From the NCBI GenBank assembly GCA_038528235.1, contig JBCBEX010000099.1, positions 1-15,285 of the forward strand: a stretch of DNA of 15,285 bases. Reading direction: 5' to 3'. The position numbers and the translations under genes were made by a program. A model generated the notes under the pieces. The model did no database searches, had not been told where the DNA came from, and saw only the letters and a program-made list of their open reading frames with translations. Source of the DNA: JBCBEX01 sp038528235. GTDB lineage: Bacteria > Bacteroidota > Rhodothermia > Rhodothermales > Rubricoccaceae. Numbering within the stretch: the stretch's first letter is position 1; the number at the start of each line of letters is the position of its first letter. This document shows, one piece after another, positions 5,495-12,106 of the stretch.

Positions 5495-7903
5495 ATGCCC
5501 TACCCCGTCTTCGCAGCCGGTGCGCTGCCCGCCTACCTCACCGAAGTCGTCGCGCTGGTGCTGGCGGGGGCCGTCATCGCCTACGTCTCCAAGCGCATCG
5601 GGCTGGTGCCCATCGTGGGCTTTCTCATTGCGGGCGTCATCATCGGGCCGAACCAGTTGGGACTCGTCAAGGACATCGAGCTCGTCGACGCGACGGCGGA
5701 GATCGGCGTGCTGCTGCTGCTCTTCACCATCGGCATCGAGTTCAGCCTGGAGAAGCTCGCCAAGATCCGGCGGCTCATCGTGGGCGGCGGAGGCCTGCAG
5801 GTCGGACTCACGACAGCAGCCGTGACGCTCATCCTGCTACCCTTTGGCGTCGACTGGAAGGTGGGCATCTTCACGGGCTTCCTCGTCGCGCTCTCCTCGA
5901 CGGCCATCGTCCTGAAGCTGCTCGGCGACCGCAACGAGACGGGCACCGAGGCCGGGCAGGCGTCGGTGGGCCTGCTCATCTTCCAAGACATTGCGATCAT
6001 CGTGATGGTGCTGCTCGTGCCGATGCTGGCGGGCGCGGGCGGCGGGCCGCTCGACATCGCGCAGGCGCTCGGGACGGCCCTCGGTGTGATCGTGCTCGTG
6101 TTCGTGGTGGCGCAGCGGCTCATGCCGCCCCTCCTCGAAGCGGTGGCGCGCACGTGCTCGTCGGAGGTGTTTCTGCTCGTGATTGTCGGCATCTGCCTCG
6201 GGACGGCCTACCTCGTCGGGCTCGCGGGCGTGTCGATCTCGCTAGGTGCGTTCCTCGCGGGCCTCGTCGTGAGCGAGTCGAAATTTTCCGAGCACGCCTT
6301 CGGCGAAATCCTGCCGCTCCAGATCCTCTTCTCGGCGACGTTCTTCGTCTCCGTCGGGATGTTGCTCGACCTCGGCTTCCTCGTGCAGAACCTGCCACTC
6401 GTGCTCGGCATCGTGGTGGTGCTGCTGCTGCTGAAGGCCGTGATCGCGATGGCGAGCGTACGGATGCTCGGCTACAGCCTGCCGGTAGCGGCGGCGACCG
6501 GCCTGACGCTGGCGCAGGTGGGCGAGTTCTCGTTCGTATTGGAGCGCGCTGGCCGCGAAGTCGGGCTCACCCCTGCAGGCATGGGGGCCGACGGTGCGCA
6601 GACATTCATAGCCGCGACGGTTCTGATGATGGCCGCGACGCCGGGCCTCGTAGCGCTCGCAGGCCGCGTGCAAGGCAAGCTTCGGGACAAGATGGGCGCA
6701 GCCAGCGACGCCGCGGCGCCGATGCCCACCGTCGACGACGCGCACTTTGCGCACCTCCACGACCACGTGATCGTGGCGGGCTACGGCGGAGCCGCCCGGA
6801 AGCTCGTCCGGGTGCTGCGCGGCTCGGGCGTCCCGTTCGTCGTGGCGACGCTCTCGCCGGAGGGTGCGCGCGAAGCCGAAGCCATGGGTCTGCACGTGCT
6901 ACGCGGCGACTACTCGAAGCAGCACATCCTCAACGCGCTCGGCCTCGACCGTGCCAAGCTGCTCGTCATCCCTGACGACGGCCCGGCGATGGCACACCGC
7001 GTGGCCGCCGTCGCGGGCGTGCTCAGCCCGACCACCCGCATCATCGCGAGCACGCGCACGCACCTGGACATCCACCACCTGAACGAGGGCGGTGTAGACC
7101 GCGTGATCGCCGAGGACCTCGAAGCGCTCGTGGCGCTCTTCGAGGAGGTCTTGCGTCAGTACCAGATCGAGCCGGATCGCATCCTGGACGCAGAGGAAGC
7201 GCTCCGCGCGGGCAACTACGCGGCCTTCGACCGCGATGCCGAGACGGTCGAGCCCGTCGTGACCGACGAGGCCGGCCACATGACGCGCACGGTCACCATC
7301 CGCAAGACCGCGATGGCCGCGGAGCGGTCGCTCGACGAGCTCCACCTCGACGAGCACGACGTGACGGCGCTCGCTGTCGTGCAGGACGGGACGACCTACG
7401 AGCACCCCGGACCTAGCACGGTGCTGCATCCCGGCAACACGCTCACACTCGAAGGGCCGACGGACGCGTTCAAGCACCTCGCGCCGCTCTTCCGTAGTGA
7501 TCCGGGCGAGGGCTCAGCAGGCAACGACGGGGGCGACGTAGGACCGACACCACTGGACCCGTACCCAACGCCGTCGCAGGTTACACCGTCGATGCGGCGG
7601 CGGATCGACACCGAGCGAACGTACACGCTGGAACCCGACCCTGAGGCCGCGAAGACGTGCTCACACCTCCACCAGATCCGGCCAGTCCAGCCCTCGGCCC
7701 ACGGCTGCGAGGACTGCCTCAAGACCGGCGACTGGTGGGTGCACCTCCGCATCTGCATGGTCTGCGGCTACGTCGGCTGCTGCGACTCGTCGCCCAACCA
7801 GCACGCGAGGAAGCACTACGAGGCGACCGGCCACGCCATCATCCGCTCGCTTGAACCCGGCGAGACATGGGGCTGGTGCTACGAGGACGAGGTGACGCTC
7901 TGA
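5495..7903 (+). CDS. KefB-type cation:proton antiporter with RCK domains and C-terminal UBP-type zinc finger
   Basis: The 802-aa product is a CPA2-family K+(Na+)/H+ antiporter of the inner membrane. The membrane domain (about 10-395, roughly 12 segments) has VGFLIAGVIIGPNQLG (41-56), EIGVLLLLFTIGIEFSLEKL (69-88), LSSTAIVLKLLGDRNE (133-148), LIFQDIAI (161-168), FLAGLVVSES (253-262) and LAQVGEFSFVLERAG (339-353). A cytoplasmic RCK_N domain (about 421-555) starts with DHVIVAGYGGAARKLVRVL (423-441); the glycine motif is GYGGAA rather than canonical GxGxxG. An RCK_C/TrkA_C domain follows (about 595-667). After an acidic linker, a UBP-type zinc finger fills 722-802, with ligand candidates C722, C738, C741, C754, C757, C762/C763, H770, H774 and H780. 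The ATG at 5495 fits the family N-terminus; a start at 5351 would add 48 low-quality residues. The 3' end overlaps the convergent LTA-synthase-like gene by 25 bp. Confidence 0.93.
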   Translation: MPYPVFAAGALPAYLTEVVALVLAGAVIAYVSKRIGLVPIVGFLIAGVIIGPNQLGLVKDIELVDATAEIGVLLLLFTIGIEFSLEKLAKIRRLIVGGGGLQVGLTTAAVTLILLPFGVDWKVGIFTGFLVALSSTAIVLKLLGDRNETGTEAGQASVGLLIFQDIAIIVMVLLVPMLAGAGGGPLDIAQALGTALGVIVLVFVVAQRLMPPLLEAVARTCSSEVFLLVIVGICLGTAYLVGLAGVSISLGAFLAGLVVSESKFSEHAFGEILPLQILFSATFFVSVGMLLDLGFLVQNLPLVLGIVVVLLLLKAVIAMASVRMLGYSLPVAAATGLTLAQVGEFSFVLERAGREVGLTPAGMGADGAQTFIAATVLMMAATPGLVALAGRVQGKLRDKMGAASDAAAPMPTVDDAHFAHLHDHVIVAGYGGAARKLVRVLRGSGVPFVVATLSPEGAREAEAMGLHVLRGDYSKQHILNALGLDRAKLLVIPDDGPAMAHRVAAVAGVLSPTTRIIASTRTHLDIHHLNEGGVDRVIAEDLEALVALFEEVLRQYQIEPDRILDAEEALRAGNYAAFDRDAETVEPVVTDEAGHMTRTVTIRKTAMAAERSLDELHLDEHDVTALAVVQDGTTYEHPGPSTVLHPGNTLTLEGPTDAFKHLAPLFRSDPGEGSAGNDGGDVGPTPLDPYPTPSQVTPSMRRRIDTERTYTLEPDPEAAKTCSHLHQIRPVQPSAHGCEDCLKTGDWWVHLRICMVCGYVGCCDSSPNQHARKHYEATGHAIIRSLEPGETWGWCYEDEVTL

Positions 7904-10065
7904 CTCTCGGTAGCGAGGGCGCGGGCCTCTTCGTAGGCCAACTCGACGCTGTGGCGCCATCGGACGAGTTCGGCCTCGACGGCGCGGCGTTCGCCCTCAG
8001 GGAGTTCGTCGGCGATGTTGCGCAGCTCGAACGGGTCGGCGATCGTGTCGAAGACCATCATGGGGCGGCGGCGGCCCCAGTAGATGTATTTCTTTCCATC
8101 GACACGCAGGGCGAGGGCATTGCGGCCGCTCTTCATCGTGTGGTAGACACGGCGTCCAGGCGGCGGCGGCGCAAACATCGAGTGCCCAGGTAGTGTCCCG
8201 TCCACGAGGTCGTAGTCGAGCCATTCTGCAATGGTGGGCACGACATCAATGTGGTGCCGCCCTTCTCCGTCGCGGACGCCTGCAGGGATACCGGGGCCGA
8301 AGAGCACCATCGGCACATGGAGCACCTCGTCCCAGAGCACATCGCCGTGTGTGCGTGCGCCGTGTTCACCGAAGGCCTCCCCGTGGTCCCCAGTTATTAC
8401 GAAGAGCGTCTCGTCGAGCAGGCCGCGGTCGCGGAAGAGCGCAAACACCTCGCGGAGGTAGACATCGGTGTAACGAATCGCGTTGTAGTAGGCGTTGAGT
8501 TCATCGTCGCGGACGTACCTGCGGAGGGGGAAGTCCGGCGGTGTGTCGTAGGGGTGGTGCGCCGAAAGCGTGAGGAGGCTGAGGAAGAACGGGCGCGGGT
8601 CGGGGTCGTCGAGCCAGCGTTCGAGTGTGGGGAGCGTGATCCGGTCCTCGTAGCCGAAGTAAGCTTTCGGTGTGTACCCGTCCGTGTCGTGGTCGCCGTC
8701 CCCTAGCATTTCCTCAAAGCCGAGGTTTTCGAGGATGAGGTCCTTGCGTTCGAACTCGAACGTGGCCGGGGTGATGAACGCCGTGCGGTAGCCGTGTGCG
8801 CGAAGCATGGCTGGGAGCCCGGGCGTCGGCAGCCCACCGGGGAACGCTTCGGCTTTCTCAACAAACGGGACGGGGCTCGGCGGCACACCACCAAAGACCG
8901 TCACGATCGACTTGTTGGTGTACGACGCCGAGGCGTACGTCCGCTCATAGACCGTACCGCGCTGGGCAAGTCCGTTCAGGAACGGCATCGTGGCGAGCGT
9001 GCTGTCGTAGGGCGTGGTGGCGGTGGCGCGGACGGATTCGAGCAGAATCACCACGACGTTGCGCCGCGGCGACTGCCCCGACGCGTCAGGCGCCGCAGCG
9101 TCAGAGGTCTCCGCGCCCGGGACCAGGCTCAGGTGGTGGGTGTCGAACGCCATAGCGTCGCCGCTGGCCTCGGTGACTGGCTGGTGCGTGTCGTGGTAGG
9201 CCGTCGCGAGGAAGCGGGCGACCGCGCTCTCGACCACCCGCTCCGTCGCGGGAGGCGGCATGACCATCAGGCCGAGCATCACGGCGGTCGTTCCCCACAC
9301 CAGGTAGGCCGCGCCGCTGTGCGGTCTCGGTGCTTCTGGGAGGGCTGCTTGCCGCCGTCGCAGCGCTGTCACGAGCATGGGACCGAGCAGAATGCTCCCC
9401 GGCAGCAGCGCCACCATCACCTTCGTCGGTGACGCGCTGTCCAGCAACACCGGTAGCAACGCGCGCGCATTGGCGACGACATCCATGGCGGGGTAGTAGA
9501 CCCCAGGCATCCCAATCGTCAGGCAAAGCATCGCCTCGAAGGCGTAGAACACCGCCACGCCCACCGCGCCGAGTTGGATGGCGGTGCGACGCAGCGCGAG
9601 CGATCCGGCGCGCGGCGGCGCGGCCAGCCAAGCCGTCGAAGCGAGGAGCAACAGACCTACCCACACGAGGTCCCACTGCATGTAGGCCAGCGGTAGCGTG
9701 GAAAGCCAGCCTTGGAGCCACCAGACGGGCAGCGCCTTCGCCGCCTGCCAGGTCAGCACGCACGCGCCCAGCCCGAGTGCGACGGCCACGGCCGGGTGCC
9801 GCCTACGCGTCATCGCGATGGTGGCCACACCGATGCCCAGCCCGAGCGCGGGCAGCGGCGCGTACATCCAGATGCGCCCCAGGAACCCGTCCAGCCCGAT
9901 CATCCCTACGTTGCTCATCTCCATGAGGCGGCTCACCACCACGAGCAACACGAGGGGGGCAAACAGTGACGCGAGCCATACGCCGTCGACCGCCTTGTGG
10001 GACGAGTGCGGTGACGAGGGCGCGAGTCGGAGCCGACTCAAGAGCGCGTGAACAAGCGAACGCAT
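7879..10065 (-). CDS. LTA synthase-like membrane sulfatase-fold enzyme (alkaline phosphatase superfamily)
   Basis: The 728-aa product has an N-terminal membrane part (hydrophobic segments at about 28-48, 68-88, 92-110, 130-150, 165-185, 215-235 and 252-270) and an extracytoplasmic catalytic domain (about 335-640). Catalytic features are NVVVILLES (336-344, E343 a metal ligand), the nucleophile region SASYTNKSIVTVFGG (379-393, probably T383), HHPYDTP (503-509) and VITGDHGEAFGEHG (556-569, with D560 and H561 metal ligands). There is no C/S-x-P-S-R sulfatase signature, so a Thr-nucleophile phosphotransferase or phosphodiesterase of the LtaS/OpgB/MdoB kind is more likely than a true sulfatase. 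In a Gram-negative host the substrate is not lipoteichoic acid; periplasmic glucan or lipid head-group modification is possible but unproven. The ATG at 10065 has no Shine-Dalgarno site. The gene lies 203 bp after the pilin gene on the same strand. Confidence 0.9.
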   Translation of the reverse strand: MRSLVHALLSRLRLAPSSPHSSHKAVDGVWLASLFAPLVLLVVVSRLMEMSNVGMIGLDGFLGRIWMYAPLPALGLGIGVATIAMTRRRHPAVAVALGLGACVLTWQAAKALPVWWLQGWLSTLPLAYMQWDLVWVGLLLLASTAWLAAPPRAGSLALRRTAIQLGAVGVAVFYAFEAMLCLTIGMPGVYYPAMDVVANARALLPVLLDSASPTKVMVALLPGSILLGPMLVTALRRRQAALPEAPRPHSGAAYLVWGTTAVMLGLMVMPPPATERVVESAVARFLATAYHDTHQPVTEASGDAMAFDTHHLSLVPGAETSDAAAPDASGQSPRRNVVVILLESVRATATTPYDSTLATMPFLNGLAQRGTVYERTYASASYTNKSIVTVFGGVPPSPVPFVEKAEAFPGGLPTPGLPAMLRAHGYRTAFITPATFEFERKDLILENLGFEEMLGDGDHDTDGYTPKAYFGYEDRITLPTLERWLDDPDPRPFFLSLLTLSAHHPYDTPPDFPLRRYVRDDELNAYYNAIRYTDVYLREVFALFRDRGLLDETLFVITGDHGEAFGEHGARTHGDVLWDEVLHVPMVLFGPGIPAGVRDGEGRHHIDVVPTIAEWLDYDLVDGTLPGHSMFAPPPPGRRVYHTMKSGRNALALRVDGKKYIYWGRRRPMMVFDTIADPFELRNIADELPEGERRAVEAELVRWRHSVELAYEEARALATESQSVTSSS

Positions 10066-10102
10066 CGGGTGGAAACCGGTCTGGGTCAGACGAGACGTAG
10101 CA

Positions 10103-10119
10103 GAACCACAGCGTGGTTC
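10103..10119. repeat. Perfect 7-bp inverted repeat upstream of the LTA synthase-like gene
   Basis: GAACCAC (10103-10109) and GTGGTTC (10113-10119) flank the 3-nt loop AGC. The element lies 38-54 bp upstream of the start codon of the leftward LTA-synthase-like gene. It could be an operator or a leader hairpin. Confidence 0.45.
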
Positions 10120-10230
10120 AAAGACCCTGCCAGCACGCGTGGCCGGCTAGCCGCGGTGACCCGGGTTGTACCAACGCGAGACGGCACCCCCGCCGAGACC
10201 AAAGCCCCGACGAGAGTGCCGCCAAGATGT

Positions 10231-10261
10231 CCGGCCTTACGGGGCCGGGTTGCGCTAGCGC
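10231..10261. repeat. Inverted repeats just downstream of the pilin gene
   Basis: CCGGCC (10231-10236) pairs with GGCCGG (10243-10248), and GCGCTAGCGC (10252-10261) is a perfect palindrome. Both lie within 40 bp after the pilin stop codon on the minus strand. They may act as a terminator or 3'-end stem, although no T-run follows. Confidence 0.35.
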
Positions 10262-10268
10262 GCAGACC

Positions 10269-10706
10269 TTACGTGCAGGTCGGGAAGGTCGTCGGCGCGG
10301 CCGTCAGACCCGTGCTCACCTGGGTGGCGATGTTCGACGGCGTGGTGCCGCAGACAACCATCGCAACGCCGGTCCCGAGGGTCGTGTTGAAGCCGGTGAT
10401 GCGAACCGCACCCGAGTTGATCGTGAGCGTGTAGTCACCGTTGAGGTTGCTGTACGCACCGGCGGTGTTGGTCTCGTAGCCGAGCTTCGCGAGCGTGAGG
10501 TCGGTGAAGGCGCCGTTGCCGCCGCCGAAGGCCGTCGGCTTGAGGTTCCAAGCCTGCGCGTCCGAAGCGATGCGGATGGCGTCGTTGACCTGCGCGTCAG
10601 CGTTGGCCTTGACCTGGTTCTCGCTGAACGACTGGATGCCAACGACGACCGCGAGGCCGACGATGACAATGCCGAGAACGAGAAGGAGAAGTTGCTGCTG
10701 TCCCAT
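10269..10706 (-). CDS. Pilin/pseudopilin-like secreted protein, MGQQQLLL-type N-terminus
   Basis: The 145-aa product begins MGQQQLLLLVLGIVIVGLAV, a very short polar leader followed by an uninterrupted hydrophobic helix (about 6-24), then a polar amphipathic helix (about 25-53) and a small Gly/Thr/Asn-rich domain. This is the layout of type IV pilins and pseudopilins, with possible prepilin-peptidase cleavage after G2, but the usual FTLIE-type start and the Glu at mature position 5 are absent. Two cysteines, C119 and C144, could form a C-terminal disulfide loop as in many pilins. A surface or cell-envelope filament role is inference. It has the only textbook Shine-Dalgarno site in the window (AGGAGG, 8 nt from the ATG), which suggests high expression. 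No pilus assembly genes are nearby. Confidence 0.7.
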   Translation of the reverse strand: MGQQQLLLLVLGIVIVGLAVVVGIQSFSENQVKANADAQVNDAIRIASDAQAWNLKPTAFGGGNGAFTDLTLAKLGYETNTAGAYSNLNGDYTLTINSGAVRITGFNTTLGTGVAMVVCGTTPSNIATQVSTGLTAAPTTFPTCT

Positions 10707-10714
10707 GTTGGGTA

Positions 10715-10720
10715 CCTCCT
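10715..10720 (-). promoter_or_regulatory. Strong Shine-Dalgarno site of the pilin-like gene
   Basis: Minus-strand AGGAGG lies 8 nt before the ATG at 10706. On the mRNA it is immediately preceded by CCUC with CAG between, so CCUC-CAG-GAGG could form a 4-bp mini-hairpin covering the site (10716-10726). Other genes here lack such a strong site. Confidence 0.8.
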
Positions 10721-11082
10721 GGAGGGGTTGGTTGTGGGGTGGCGGTGGTATCCGCCGCTGTGTGGTTGGGTGTGAATCACGGTGCGGCGGGGTGCCGCTT
10801 GTCGGAGCAGGCGCCCCTTTGCGTGTTCGGGGAAGGCCTGTACCAGGACCGTGCCTGTTCTCGAGTGCCCGAGTCCGCCCCCAGCGCTTTTCGAGGGGCC
10901 ACGCCGTTTACTAGCGCCTGCTGTTTCGCTTTTTTTACGCGCTGAGGGCAGATTTACGAGGCCCCTCGCTCTCCCCGGAGTGTCCCCTGTTTTCGACACG
11001 GGCGAAAGAACCCCGGCCGATTCCCTTTCGTAATAGCCGTACTCGCTTTTCCCCAAAACGCACGCCGCTCACGGCCCCGCCC
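10721..11082. promoter_or_regulatory. Long divergent intergenic region, pilin / DUF4342
   Basis: The gap from the pilin start (10706) to the DUF4342 gene start (11083) is 376 bp, the longest in the window, and holds no credible gene. It must carry the leftward pilin promoter and probably the rightward one. Notable contents are a 7-T run (10930-10936), a 9-bp long-range inverted repeat (10806-10814 with 10914-10922), a hairpin GGCGG/CCGCC at 10741-10756, and A/T-richer stretches around 10901-10960 and 10985-11060. Promoter elements could not be placed with confidence. Confidence 0.5.
10806..10922 (-). other. Candidate structured leader RNA of the pilin-like gene
   Basis: On the minus strand AGCAGGCGC (from 10922) and GCGCCTGCT (to 10806) form a perfect 9-bp closing stem around 99 nt. 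Inside, four side-by-side short hairpins can be drawn: 10895-10899/10877-10881 (GCCCC/GGGGC), 10870-10873/10860-10863 (CTCG/CGAG), 10844-10850/10835-10840 (GGTCCTG/CAGGCC, one bulge) and 10829-10832/10815-10817. This resembles a multi-helix-junction leader, but no known riboswitch class fits, and GC-rich DNA folds easily. Confidence 0.3.
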
Positions 11083-11430
11083 ATGTCCAACGACCGCTCC
11101 CCCCTCGACGACGCCAAGGCCGTCGGTGAGAAGACCCTCCAGGAGGTCAAGGTGGCCGGCTCACAACTCGTTGACAAGGTGCGAGACCTCATCGAGGAGG
11201 GCAACGTCCGCCGCATCGCCATCAAGAAGGACGAGCGGACGCTGCTCGAAATTCCGCTCACGGTCGGCGTCGGCGCGGGTGCGGCTGCGGTGCTGCTCAC
11301 GCCCATGCTTGCGGCGCTCGGTGCAATCGCGGCGCTCGTGACGGACATCACGCTCGTCGTTGAGCGCGACGAGCCTGATTCGGAGGCGCGCAACCCGGCC
11401 CCGGGCCTCTCCCCGGACGAGGACGCCTAA
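11083..11430 (+). CDS. DUF4342 domain protein
   Basis: The 115-aa product has a central DUF4342-type region: a helix ending KVRDLIEEGNVRRIAIKK (32-49), then TLLEIPLTVGVGAGAAA (53-69) and a hydrophobic stretch LLTPMLAALGAIAALV (71-86) that could be a membrane segment, ending TLVVER. Short flanking tails are polar (N-terminus about 1-20, C-terminus about 95-115). The function of the family is unknown. The stop codon and the next start share one base (TAATG at 11428-11432), so it is probably translationally coupled to the flavin-reductase-like gene and co-transcribed. No Shine-Dalgarno site is evident before the ATG at 11083. Confidence 0.85.
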   Translation: MSNDRSPLDDAKAVGEKTLQEVKVAGSQLVDKVRDLIEEGNVRRIAIKKDERTLLEIPLTVGVGAGAAAVLLTPMLAALGAIAALVTDITLVVERDEPDSEARNPAPGLSPDEDA

Positions 11431-12092
11431 TGCCTACGTTTCGCATCGACGGCCATCCGCCCGCGGAAGTCTACAAGCTGCTCGTCTCGGCTGTGGTCCC
11501 CCGCCCTATCGCGTGGGTGTCCACGTTGAGTGAGGAGGGCATAGCCAACCTAGCCCCCTACTCGTTCTTCAACGTCGCCTCCATCGACCCGCCGGTGCTG
11601 ATGTTCGCGCCGCAGATGGCCCCGACTTCTACGCAAGGGCAGCCGGACGGCGGCGCACGGACCAAGGACACCCTCGCCAACCTCCGCGCCACGCGCGAGT
11701 GCGTCGTTCATGTCGTCCCGCACGCGCTTGCGGACGCTATGAATCAGACGAGTGCCGCTTGGCCCGCCGACACGAGCGAGTTCGAGGCGTGCGGTCTGAC
11801 GCCCGTGCCATCTGAGGGTGTTGCCCCTCCTCGCGTCGCCGAAGCGCCCGTGGCGTTCGAGGCCGTGCTCGACCGCATCGTGTCGTTTGGCAACGGGCCA
11901 CGTGCGGGACAGGCCGTCTTCGTCCGGATCGCCCTCGCTCACCTCGCCGATGAGGCCACCGCCAACGGACGCTACGCCGACACGCACCTCCTCGACCCCG
12001 TCGGGCGCCTCGGCGGGACCGGCTACGTGCGCGTGAAAGACGGCGTCTTCGACCTCGAACGCCCAAGCCTCGAAGTTCGAAGTGAGAAGTAG
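11430..12092 (+). CDS. Flavin reductase-like FMN-binding split-barrel protein
   Basis: The 220-aa product matches flavin reductase-like domain proteins, which bind FMN and often reduce flavin with NAD(P)H or act on small substrates. The diagnostic N-terminal stretch is VVPRPIAWVSTLSEEGIANL (22-41), followed by APYSFFNVASIDPPVLMF (42-59), then the TKDTLANLRATRECVVHVV segment (78-96). The length is normal for the family. The substrate cannot be told from sequence. It overlaps the DUF4342 stop by one base. Its last residues (EVRSEK) and stop codon are encoded by a heptamer repeat, and the end overlaps the next gene by 11 bp. Confidence 0.9.
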   Translation: MPTFRIDGHPPAEVYKLLVSAVVPRPIAWVSTLSEEGIANLAPYSFFNVASIDPPVLMFAPQMAPTSTQGQPDGGARTKDTLANLRATRECVVHVVPHALADAMNQTSAAWPADTSEFEACGLTPVPSEGVAPPRVAEAPVAFEAVLDRIVSFGNGPRAGQAVFVRIALAHLADEATANGRYADTHLLDPVGRLGGTGYVRVKDGVFDLERPSLEVRSEK

Positions 12093-12106
12093 GAAGTTTG
12101 ACGTGG
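12072..12106 (+). repeat. Degenerate heptamer tandem repeat (GAAGTNN x4 plus one)
   Basis: GAAGT recurs every 7 bp at 12072, 12079, 12086 and 12093 (GAAGTTC, GAAGTGA, GAAGTAG, GAAGTTT), followed by GACGTGG at 12100. The tract supplies the final codons and TAG of the flavin-reductase-like gene and both candidate GTG starts (12082 and 12103) of the TIGR02757 gene. It is the same architecture as the AATCNNN tract at 1823, with a different unit. Confidence 0.85.

Noticed and set aside
7879..10065. Calling the minus-strand enzyme a true sulfatase
   Set aside because: The C/S-x-P-S-R formylglycine signature is absent, and the T383 context fits the LtaS/OpgB branch better.
10113..10125. GTGGTTCAAAGAC resembling a tRNA T-arm
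   Set aside because: The loop does not fit TTCRANY at its last position, and no acceptor or anticodon arm can be placed around it.
10817..10824. ACGCAAAG on the minus strand, suggestive of a c-di-GMP-I (GEMM) riboswitch
   Set aside because: The other conserved core segment (CAGGGCAAAC type) and the adjacent GNRA-capped hairpin are missing, so the match is only an 8-mer.
10316..11056. A 246-codon minus-strand frame covering the pilin leader
   Set aside because: It runs out of frame through the pilin gene with a Ser/Arg/Thr-rich product, and the true pilin start has a strong Shine-Dalgarno site.
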